Assembly: GCA_028864955.1 (NCBI GenBank)
Contig: JAGWLE010000036.1
Coordinates: 1-6,673 of the forward strand
DNA from: Patescibacteria group bacterium
GTDB taxonomy: Bacteria; Patescibacteriota; Minisyncoccia; Phycocordibacterales; PALSA-1337
DNA length: 6,673 nucleotides
Reading direction: 5' to 3'
Each line of letters opens with the position of its first letter. Within the stretch, counting starts at the first letter, position 1. The position numbers and the translations under genes were made by a program. The notes under the pieces were generated by a model, which saw nothing but the letters and a program-made list of their open reading frames with translations, was not told the DNA's origin and made no database searches. This document shows positions 1 through 5,557 of the stretch, piece after piece.

Positions 1-3000
1 TTCGACATTGAGAGCCAGGCCGCGAAGCGTCTTTAGAAGCACGTTGAACGAAGCTGGCAGGTTTGGCTGGCGCAGACGGTCGCCTTTGACGATCGAATCA
101 AATGTCTGCGACCGGCCGACGATATCATCGGACTTGACCGTCAGAATCTCGCGGAGCGTATGCGCCGCGCCATGGCCCAGGAGCGCCCAGACTTCCATTT
201 CACCAAAACGCTGTCCGCCGCCCTGTGCCTTGCCGCCCAAGGGCTGCTGCGTGATCAATGAATACGGTCCGATCGAGCGCATATGGATCTTGTCTTCGAC
301 CATGTGGTGCAGTTTCATGATGTACATGTAGCCGACAGCAATTGGTTGTCTGAAGAATTCACCGGTGCGGCCATCGCGCAATTTCATCTTGCCTGATTTG
401 TCAAAACCGGCCTTTTCGAGTTCAGCCTTGATCTCGCCGTCAGTCGCGCCGGTGAATGGCGGCACGATAGCCTGGTAGCCGAGCGTATTGGCGGCCAAGC
501 CGAGATGGAGTTCCAGGATCTGGCCAAGATTCATGCGAGATGGTACGCCGAGCGGCGTCAGGATAACATCTATCGGCGTGCCGTCTTCCATATACGGCAT
601 ATCTTCTTCCGGCAAAATGCGGGAAATGACGCCCTTGTTGCCGTGTCGGCCGGCCATCTTATCGCCGACTGACACGTTCCTCACTTGGGCGACTTCGATG
701 TAGATCTTCTTGATAATACCCGACTCGAGCTTATCGCCTTTTTCGCGTGAGAAAATCTTCACGGAGATAACGCGGCCGCGCTTGCCGTTTTCCATGCGTT
801 TCGAAGTGTCCTTCACATCGCGAGCCTTCTCGCCGAAGATCGAGCGCAGCAATCGCTCTTCCGGCGTCAGCTGGGTCTCTCCTTTGGGTGAAATTTTGCC
901 GACAAGTATGTCGCCCGGCCGGACCTCGGCGCCGATACGAACGATGCCCTCTTCCGTCAAGTTCTTGAGCTTCATCTCGCTGACATTCGGAATATCGCAG
1001 GTCGTGACCTCGGGTCCCAGTTTTGTATCGCGCACATTGACCACGAATTCCTCGATGTGGATGGAAGACCACTTTGAATTCTTGACGACGCGTTCTGACA
1101 GGATGATCGCATCCTCGTAATTGTTGCCGGACCATGACATGAAAGCCACGAGAGCATTGTGGCCGAGAGCGATCTCGCCATGATCGGATGTCGACGTGTC
1201 GACGAGAACGTCACCTTTCTTGACTTTGTCGCCGACGTTGACGATCGGCCGCTGGTGAAAAGCCGTGAAGCCGTTGGTCCGCGAGAAGAGCACCAGGTTG
1301 TATTCATGCGATTTACCCGTCTTGGCCGATTTGAAAACAAGCTTGCTGGCATCGACATGGGTTATTTCGCCGGCATCCGGCGCGATGACAACCCGGCCGG
1401 TGTCCAGCACGGCTTTCTTTTCTATGCCAGTAGCCACGAAGGGCGCCTCAGGCACCAGACAGGGTGTGGCTTGCTTCTGCATGTTTGATCCCATGAGCGC
1501 GCGGTTGGCGTCGTCATGATTGAGAAACGGAATAAGCGATGTGGCCACCGAAAAAGCCTGGTTGGTAGAGACGTCTATGTAATCGATGTCGTTCTTGTCG
1601 GCGAGCGCGGGCTTGCCGTTGATGCGAACCTCGACCTCATCGACGGTGATGACGCCATCCTCGGTATGCGGCGTGGCAGCGTGGGCAATGCGAAAATTTT
1701 CCTCCTCGAGGGCGTTCAAGTAAATGATTTCCTTGGTAATCTTGCCGCCTTTGACCTTGGCGTAGGGCGTCTCGATCATGCCAAAATCATTGATGCGGGC
1801 ATACATGGTCAGACGGAGCACTAGGCCGATGTTTGGTCCTTCCGGCGTATGAATCGGACAGAGGCGGCCATAGTGCGAAGGATGAACGTCGCGGACTTCG
1901 AAACCGGCACGCTCGCGCGACAGGCCGCCGGGACCGAGGGCTGTCAGCGTGCGCAGATGTTCGATCTCGCCGAGTACGTTCTCCTGTTGCATGAATTGCG
2001 AGAGTTGGTTGGTCGTAAAGAACTCCTTGATGCGCGCCTGCAGCGGCCGCGGATATATAAAGGAAACGGGCAGAGTCACATCGGGTTCGACAGTCGACAT
2101 CTTGTCCTGAATATTGCGTTTCATCTGCGTCAGACCGAGGCGAACGCGCTGCTCCAGAAGCTCGCCGACATAGCGGACGCGGCGCGAACCGAGGTGATCG
2201 ATATCATCGGCCTGCATATCCGGCGTCGTCGTCAACTTGACGATATGAACAATGGTCGTGACCACGTCATCAAGCGCCAGCGTGCGAATTTCCAGAGCCT
2301 TTTCCTCCATGGATTTACCAAATCGCTTGTTGAAACGGAAACGTCCGACGCGTGACAAATCGTAACGGTCGGCCGCCAGCAACGCTTGGATGAAATTGCG
2401 AGCGTTCTCGGCCGTAGCCAGATCGCCGTCACGCAGGCGCTTATGGATCTCGATATAGGCTTCGTCGGGATTTTTGGCATGATCCTTGGAAAGCGTCAAT
2501 TCTATGACTCTGCGGGCCTCATTATCGCCCTTGAAGAGATCGAGCATCTTTTGATTGGTATCAGCTCCAAGAATACGCAGGAGCGACGTCACCGGGAATT
2601 TTCGCTTGCGATCGATGCGACAATAGACGGTACCGTCAGCTTCAGATTCGATTTCCATCCAGACGCCGCGGGCCGGTATGATTTTGGCTCCAAAATAATT
2701 CTTGCCTTTGACCTCGCTCGACGTAAAGAAGATGCCGAACGAACGCGCCAGTTGCGGCGCGATGACACGCTCGACACCGTTGATGATGAACGTGCCATGA
2801 TCGGTCATCAGCGGAAAATCGCAGAGAAACATTTCCTGCTCCTTGACGACGTTCAACGATTTATTCTTGAGCGTGACCTTGATCTTGATCTGCCCCTCAT
2901 AGTTCATCTTGTTATTCTTGGCGAAATGCTCGTCATATTTGGGACGGACAAGTTCCAGACCGCCCATTGAGAGTTCGAATTTCTTTTCGGCATAATCCTT

Positions 3001-3156
3001 GATCGGTGAGAATTCCTCGAGCAGATTCGAGAGGCCGTGCTCCATCAGCCAGGCAAACGAGGTCAATTGCGATTCAACCAGGTGCGGCATTTCGGCCAAA
3101 GGAGCGGTGTAGCGGCTGAAGTATTTCTTGGGTCGGGAAGTGGTGGTGATAGGCAT
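1..3156 (-). CDS. rpoB: DNA-directed RNA polymerase subunit beta (3' end just outside the window)
   Basis: This is the beta subunit of core RNA polymerase, which forms half of the active-site cleft. The frame is open for 1052 codons and runs off the window at a segment matching the extreme C-terminus (ending LRGLALNVE, compare E. coli LGLNIE), so only a few residues are missing. Motifs in order: GTFIINGVERVI (121-132), the rifampicin region FMQQENVLGEIEHLRTLTALG (about 388-408), RERAGFEVRDVHPSHYGR (414-431), TPEGPNIGL (437-445), ALMGSNMQKQA (553-563), NNYEDAIILSERV (678-690, the acidic pair near the active site), and GDKMAGRHGNKG (831-842), whose lysines 833 and 841 match E. coli K1065 and K1073. 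It is about 290 residues shorter than E. coli RpoB because both large lineage inserts are absent. The start is the ATG at 3156-3154, which gives a normal N-terminus (MPITTTSRPKKYF). An in-frame TAA lies about 100 bases upstream with no ATG between. No Shine-Dalgarno is visible. Confidence 0.98.
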   Translation of the reverse strand, partial: MPITTTSRPKKYFSRYTAPLAEMPHLVESQLTSFAWLMEHGLSNLLEEFSPIKDYAEKKFELSMGGLELVRPKYDEHFAKNNKMNYEGQIKIKVTLKNKSLNVVKEQEMFLCDFPLMTDHGTFIINGVERVIAPQLARSFGIFFTSSEVKGKNYFGAKIIPARGVWMEIESEADGTVYCRIDRKRKFPVTSLLRILGADTNQKMLDLFKGDNEARRVIELTLSKDHAKNPDEAYIEIHKRLRDGDLATAENARNFIQALLAADRYDLSRVGRFRFNKRFGKSMEEKALEIRTLALDDVVTTIVHIVKLTTTPDMQADDIDHLGSRRVRYVGELLEQRVRLGLTQMKRNIQDKMSTVEPDVTLPVSFIYPRPLQARIKEFFTTNQLSQFMQQENVLGEIEHLRTLTALGPGGLSRERAGFEVRDVHPSHYGRLCPIHTPEGPNIGLVLRLTMYARINDFGMIETPYAKVKGGKITKEIIYLNALEEENFRIAHAATPHTEDGVITVDEVEVRINGKPALADKNDIDYIDVSTNQAFSVATSLIPFLNHDDANRALMGSNMQKQATPCLVPEAPFVATGIEKKAVLDTGRVVIAPDAGEITHVDASKLVFKSAKTGKSHEYNLVLFSRTNGFTAFHQRPIVNVGDKVKKGDVLVDTSTSDHGEIALGHNALVAFMSWSGNNYEDAIILSERVVKNSKWSSIHIEEFVVNVRDTKLGPEVTTCDIPNVSEMKLKNLTEEGIVRIGAEVRPGDILVGKISPKGETQLTPEERLLRSIFGEKARDVKDTSKRMENGKRGRVISVKIFSREKGDKLESGIIKKIYIEVAQVRNVSVGDKMAGRHGNKGVISRILPEEDMPYMEDGTPIDVILTPLGVPSRMNLGQILELHLGLAANTLGYQAIVPPFTGATDGEIKAELEKAGFDKSGKMKLRDGRTGEFFRQPIAVGYMYIMKLHHMVEDKIHMRSIGPYSLITQQPLGGKAQGGGQRFGEMEVWALLGHGAAHTLREILTVKSDDIVGRSQTFDSIVKGDRLRQPNLPASFNVLLKTLRGLALNVE

Positions 3157-3347
3157 GGGTATGAGTAAATTATTAAAAGATAGTACGCAGGCACAGCTGG
3201 CAGACGCCAAAACGTTAAAAACTGCCAGGCGAAAGATGTCTGGACAGTCCGTTGCGTCTTACAACAGGGGTGAAATCACTGTGGGATCAATTTTAAGCCG
3301 TTTAATCCCTCTCGAGTAATCAGAACACAATCTGAGAAGTTACCGCA
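3157..3347 (-). promoter_or_regulatory. Long untranslated leader of rpoB with inverted repeats
   Basis: No credible gene lies here on either strand. If transcription starts near 3341, from the promoter proposed at 3376-3348, the rpoB message carries a leader of about 185 nt. It contains a perfect 7-bp inverted repeat, CTGGCAG (3197-3203) and CTGCCAG (3222-3228), with an 18-nt loop that is T-rich on the transcribed strand. A weaker 5-bp hairpin lies at 3320-3335 (TCAGA/TCTGA). The last 20 or so bases before the ATG are very A/T-rich and unpaired-looking, and they lack a Shine-Dalgarno. The sequence and structure are seen directly; any regulatory role, such as attenuation or feedback on RNA polymerase synthesis, is inference. 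Confidence 0.45.
3197..3228. repeat. Perfect 7-bp inverted repeat in rpoB leader
   Basis: The arms are CTGGCAG (3197-3203) and CTGCCAG (3222-3228), separated by 18 bases. In RNA transcribed toward rpoB this can fold into a stem-loop about 40 nt upstream of the start codon. It is not followed by a U-run, so it does not look like an intrinsic terminator. A competing 4-bp pairing (CGCC with GGCG) overlaps the same region and could form an alternative fold. Confidence 0.5.
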
Positions 3348-3376
3348 ACCCTAGCAAACCCCATTTCAAAAGTCAA
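3348..3376 (-). promoter_or_regulatory. Probable sigma-70-type promoter for rpoB
   Basis: Reading the minus strand, a -35 box TTGACT (3376-3371, 5 of 6 matches to TTGACA) is followed by a 17-base spacer and TAGGGT (3353-3348). The latter keeps the three most critical -10 bases (T1, A2, T6). A TG dinucleotide followed by one base sits just before it, making an extended -10. The -35 begins ten bases after the trmD stop codon. The predicted transcription start is near 3341. The -10 is only 3 of 6, so this rests on spacing, the -35 box, the TGn element and position. Confidence 0.5.
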
Positions 3377-3385
3377 GTGGACAAC

Positions 3386-4063
3386 TCACCTCCTCCGTTC
3401 CTTCTTCCACTCATCCATCTTTGCATGATGGCCGGAAAGTAAAATTTTGGGCACGCGATACTTTTTCTTCTTGTATTCAAATACTTCAGGCCGCGTATAG
3501 ACATCAGGGCTGGCGAGGCGCGTCTCTTCCACTGATTGGTCATGGCCAAGCGCGCCTGGAATACGGCGCGTGACCGCATCGATAATGATCATGGCGGGCA
3601 ATTCTCCGCCGGTAACAGTAAACGGACCGACGGAAATTTCTGCCATGGGAAAGACTTTTTTGACGCGCGCATCGATGCCCTCGTAGCGGCCGCAAATGAG
3701 AACGATATCGGAATACTTCATATACGAATCGGCTGTCTCATTGGCGAACTGCTTGCCCGCCGGCGTGAAGAAAATTATTTTGGCTTTCGGCTTTTGGCTT
3801 TTCTTCCCGATCGCCTTCTCGATTGCCCGAATCACCGGTAATGCCTCGATAACCATGCCCGGGCCGCCGCCATACGGCCTGTCATCGACTCGCCTTTCGG
3901 CGTATGTTTTCGCCTGGCGGCCAAACTTGCCGACAGCGAAATCCCGCGGATTGTAATATCTGACGGCAATCAGTTTCCTTTCCTGGGCGCGTTTGACGAT
4001 CGAGACGCCCAGATAGGACTCAAAAGCGTCTGGAAATAGAGTTATAACGTGGAATGTTGTCAT
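3386..4063 (-). CDS. trmD: tRNA (guanine(37)-N1)-methyltransferase TrmD
   Basis: TrmD methylates N1 of G37, next to the anticodon, using S-adenosylmethionine. This prevents +1 frameshifting. It acts in the cytoplasm as a knotted SPOUT-fold dimer. The 225-residue protein shows the family signature in order: FHVITLFPDAF (4-14), RPYGGGPGMV (62-71), the SAM-binding ICGRYEGID (123-131), ISVGPFTVTGGELPA (143-157), DAVTRRIPGALG (162-173), VYTRPEVFE (188-196) and VPKILLSGHHAKMDEWKK (204-221). Arg166 aligns with E. coli Arg154. The catalytic Asp169 of E. coli aligns with Thr181, with Glu179 and Glu180 just before it, and the following loop is about four residues shorter. The protein ends at the HHAKMDEW segment, about 30 residues shorter than E. 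coli TrmD, so most of the C-terminal helical extension is absent. The start is fixed by the canonical N-terminus and lies inside the upstream doxX frame (44-base overlap). The only upstream purine-rich element, AGGA, is too close to the ATG to be a good ribosome site, so coupled translation is likely. Confidence 0.96.
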   Translation of the reverse strand: MTTFHVITLFPDAFESYLGVSIVKRAQERKLIAVRYYNPRDFAVGKFGRQAKTYAERRVDDRPYGGGPGMVIEALPVIRAIEKAIGKKSQKPKAKIIFFTPAGKQFANETADSYMKYSDIVLICGRYEGIDARVKKVFPMAEISVGPFTVTGGELPAMIIIDAVTRRIPGALGHDQSVEETRLASPDVYTRPEVFEYKKKKYRVPKILLSGHHAKMDEWKKERRR

Positions 4064-4496
4064 CTTCCTGGTCGGCCGGACTGATTTTCATGTTCCGCTG
4101 ATTGGCGAACAACCTGTCGAGAGACAAGGGATCATGTCCGCTCAAGAATATCGACAGAGTGGCCACCGACAAGCCGATGTCGCGCACGCCGAGCTGACTG
4201 AAACCGAGCGACTGCGAAATGAGAGCCAGATGTACGCCGAGCAGGAGTGAAACTGTCCGGACTTGCAGGCCGACCAACAGCATCAAACCGGCAATCAGTT
4301 CGAACCAGCCGTTCAAAAGGACGAGCATGATGGTGTTGCCGCCGACGAGATTTGCGGCATACGGCGGGACGAAAGCTGTCCAAAGATCTGGTCCGACAAG
4401 TTGCCAGAAACCGAACATGATGAAGACCGCGCTCATGCCGAAACGCACGAGAGAAACGCCAAACGGAGAGACTTTATTTAATATATCAGTCATCAT
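4020..4496 (-). CDS. DoxX-family four-helix membrane protein
   Basis: This is a small integral membrane protein of the DoxX/DoxD superfamily, 158 residues from the first of two tandem ATGs (4496 or 4493; residue numbers here start at 4493). Four hydrophobic segments are visible at about 13-33, 55-74, 79-98 and 102-118. Family-like positions include the RFGMSAVFIMFGFWQL start of helix 1, Glu65 in helix 2 (LNGWFELIAGLMLLVG), Arg-Asp at 104-105 before helix 4, and a GHDPLSLDRLF motif after the last helix. The charged C-terminal tail (about 119-157) is probably cytoplasmic. Family members are linked to membrane redox and quinone chemistry, but the biochemical role of this one is unknown. Its start overlaps the stop of the cytochrome b5-like gene by 11 bases, and its last 44 bases overlap trmD. 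Both overlaps point to translational coupling. It has no Shine-Dalgarno of its own. An in-frame extension upstream to 4697 lies within the b5 gene and is not credible. Confidence 0.88.
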   Translation of the reverse strand: MMTDILNKVSPFGVSLVRFGMSAVFIMFGFWQLVGPDLWTAFVPPYAANLVGGNTIMLVLLNGWFELIAGLMLLVGLQVRTVSLLLGVHLALISQSLGFSQLGVRDIGLSVATLSIFLSGHDPLSLDRLFANQRNMKISPADQEDDNIPRYNSISRRF

Positions 4497-5082
4497 CGCT
4501 GTAACGTGATTGAACCGGCGCCGACGGCACAGTCGAGGCCGACTGACTCGAATTAGCCGACGTCCCGGCCGCTGTGCCGCCGCCGGAATTTGTGGCACCG
4601 CTGGAACTAACCAATGGCCCCATGTAGAACGTCGCCAGTTCACGCGCCGGCGCTCCTTGTCCGCCATGCTGGGCATTGAATGCGGCCGTGCCGTCAAGGC
4701 CGCAGAGACTCAAGATCGCCTGCGGACCGCCCGGATGCAGATTGATCCAGGTGGTCAGATTATAGACGTTGCCGTTGATGATGGTCCAACAACTCGAAGC
4801 ACCGTTATGGCTGGCCACCATCGCAGCCGTATAGCCGTTGGCCGGAGTCGGCGCCGGAGCTGAAGCCGGCTTTTTTGAGGAAACTTTCGGCGACGGAGGC
4901 GTTGAGCCCGTCGCGCCGGTGGATGGAGTGCCGGCAGCAGTATCGACCGGCGCGGAACTGACTGGATTTACTCCCAGAGGCTGCGGACTGGTGTACGTGC
5001 TATTGGCATGCGACAGCACAGCTATGCCGCCGGCTCCAACAACGAAAACTGCACAGGCAATCGCCGTCAAAGTGTATTTCAT
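4486..5082 (-). CDS. Secreted cytochrome b5-like heme-binding protein
   Basis: This is a 198-residue exported protein. Residues 1-26 form a signal peptide: a basic start, a hydrophobic stretch at about 5-23, and a Ser-His-Ala site fitting signal peptidase I. A Ser/Pro/Thr/Ala-rich spacer (about 28-80) leads to a cytochrome b5-like domain at about 82-157. The domain has CWTIINGNVYNLTTWINLHP (98-117) with HPGG and the likely heme ligand His116, then CGLDGTAAFNAQHG (127-140) with the second likely ligand His139, and ends FYMGPL. The 23-residue spacing between histidines is close to the 24 of classical cytochrome b5. Cys98 and Cys127 are the only domain cysteines apart from Cys10 in the signal peptide, so they could form a disulfide outside the membrane. 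A Ser/Gly/Ala-rich tail ends in an acidic SDDD. The likely role is one-electron transfer or heme binding at the cell surface, possibly with the coupled DoxX protein; this is inference. The start ATG lies 52 bases after khpA. Confidence 0.87.
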   Translation of the reverse strand: MKYTLTAIACAVFVVGAGGIAVLSHANSTYTSPQPLGVNPVSSAPVDTAAGTPSTGATGSTPPSPKVSSKKPASAPAPTPANGYTAAMVASHNGASSCWTIINGNVYNLTTWINLHPGGPQAILSLCGLDGTAAFNAQHGGQGAPARELATFYMGPLVSSSGATNSGGGTAAGTSANSSQSASTVPSAPVQSRYSDDD

Positions 5083-5134
5083 GTCTCTACAATACTATCA
5101 CGGATGCCTCGGCGGTGCGCCTGTGAATAATCTG

Positions 5135-5491
5135 CTAGCCGAGCTTGAGATCAGCCATGGCCTCATCGATAGTTTTCGAATTTGGCGTAACCAGCGGCAT
5201 GGAAGGCATGCTCTGCGCCATGCGTTCCGGAGATTTGAGACCGCCGATCGGCTCATTGATCTTGAGGTTGACGCGACTGTTGTTCTTCATGCCGACAACA
5301 CGGAGAAGCGTTCGGACGGCTTTAGCCGTATTGCCCTGACGCCCGATAATCTTGCCCATATCAGCGGCACCGACTTCCAGAGTAAGGAGCACGCCCATCT
5401 CATCGACGGTCCGTGAAGTCTTAACCTGGTCCGGATTATCGACGAGCGCTTTGATAACATAATCGAGGAATTCCTGATCTTTCTGCATCAT
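5135..5491 (-). CDS. khpA: KH-domain RNA-binding protein KhpA (YlqC family)
   Basis: This is a cytoplasmic RNA-binding protein of the KhpA/YlqC family. In other bacteria these proteins sit between rpsP and rimM-trmD and can pair with KhpB/Jag. The single KH domain spans about residues 7-79. Its RNA-contacting GxxG loop is within MGKIIGRQGNTAKAVRTLL (45-63), and it closes with RVNLKINEP (73-81). The protein is 118 residues, against a usual 75-85, because of an added tail (80-118) containing a Met/Pro/Ser-rich linker and a short acidic helix-like end (TIDEAMADLKLG). Two tandem ATGs (5491 and 5488) could serve as the start, and neither has a Shine-Dalgarno. Transcription may come from the extended -10 promoter just upstream as well as by readthrough from rpsP. 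Confidence 0.93.
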   Translation of the reverse strand: MMQKDQEFLDYVIKALVDNPDQVKTSRTVDEMGVLLTLEVGAADMGKIIGRQGNTAKAVRTLLRVVGMKNNSRVNLKINEPIGGLKSPERMAQSMPSMPLVTPNSKTIDEAMADLKLG

Positions 5492-5516
5492 GATCGTAAA
5501 ATTAATTCGTAATCGT

Positions 5517-5541
5517 CCTGTACAGGATTAAGCTGTACTGG
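5517..5541. repeat. Inverted repeat at the predicted khpA transcription start
   Basis: The arms CCTGTACAG (5517-5525) and CTGTACTGG (5533-5541) are inverted copies with a single mismatch and a 7-base loop. Each arm is itself close to palindromic (CTGTACAG). The element begins five bases downstream of the predicted -10 box and spans the expected start point. It could be an operator for a dimeric repressor or a 5'-end hairpin in the khpA transcript. It is not followed by a T-run on the minus strand, so it is unlikely to be a terminator of rpsP. Confidence 0.5.
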
Positions 5542-5545
5542 TCGT

Positions 5546-5554
5546 ATTATACCA
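5546..5554 (-). promoter_or_regulatory. Extended -10 promoter for khpA-b5-doxX-trmD
   Basis: The minus strand reads TGGTATAAT here: a perfect TATAAT (5551-5546) preceded by the TGn extension (5554-5552). No good TTGACA-like -35 is present at 16-18 bases, which is acceptable for an extended -10 promoter. It starts four bases after the rpsP stop codon and lies in the only sizeable gap inside the cluster. The expected start of transcription is near 5539, giving a leader of about 48 nt before khpA. Confidence 0.6.
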
Positions 5555-5557
5555 ATA

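Noticed and set aside
2386..2970. A 194-codon open frame on the plus strand
   Set aside because: It is exactly antisense to rpoB residues encoding strongly conserved motifs, and its product has no recognisable domain. It is a shadow of high-GC coding on the other strand.
3197..3235. H-type pseudoknot in the rpoB leader using CGCC/GGCG and TGGCAG/CTGCCA
   Set aside because: The two pairings interleave, but one connecting loop would have zero bases, which is sterically unlikely. They are better viewed as alternative hairpins.
3128..3319. A 63-codon plus-strand frame across the rpoB leader
   Set aside because: It overlaps the rpoB start, has no family resemblance and no ribosome site. The region is better explained as a leader on the minus strand.
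3320..3400. Perfect Shine-Dalgarno (AGGAGGTGA) at the end of trmD followed by a 17-codon TTG-start micro-ORF
   Set aside because: The purine run is the AGG AGG arginine codons plus the TGA stop of trmD. The spacing to the TTG is about 12 bases and the micro-ORF overlaps the predicted rpoB promoter, so coincidence is the simplest reading.
4497..4697. N-terminal extension of the DoxX frame
   Set aside because: It lies entirely inside the b5-like gene in another frame, is Arg/Pro-rich and non-hydrophobic, and the tandem ATG at 4496/4493 gives a normal DoxX start.
5083..5134. GGCG-CAC-CGCC hairpin between khpA and the b5 gene as a terminator
   Set aside because: The stem is only 4 bp with no T-run after it, and the downstream genes appear to belong to the same transcript.
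4838..5416. A 192-codon plus-strand frame over the b5 and khpA genes
   Set aside because: It spans two recognised minus-strand genes and their gap; its sequence is low complexity where it mirrors the Ser/Pro linker. Nothing supports expression.
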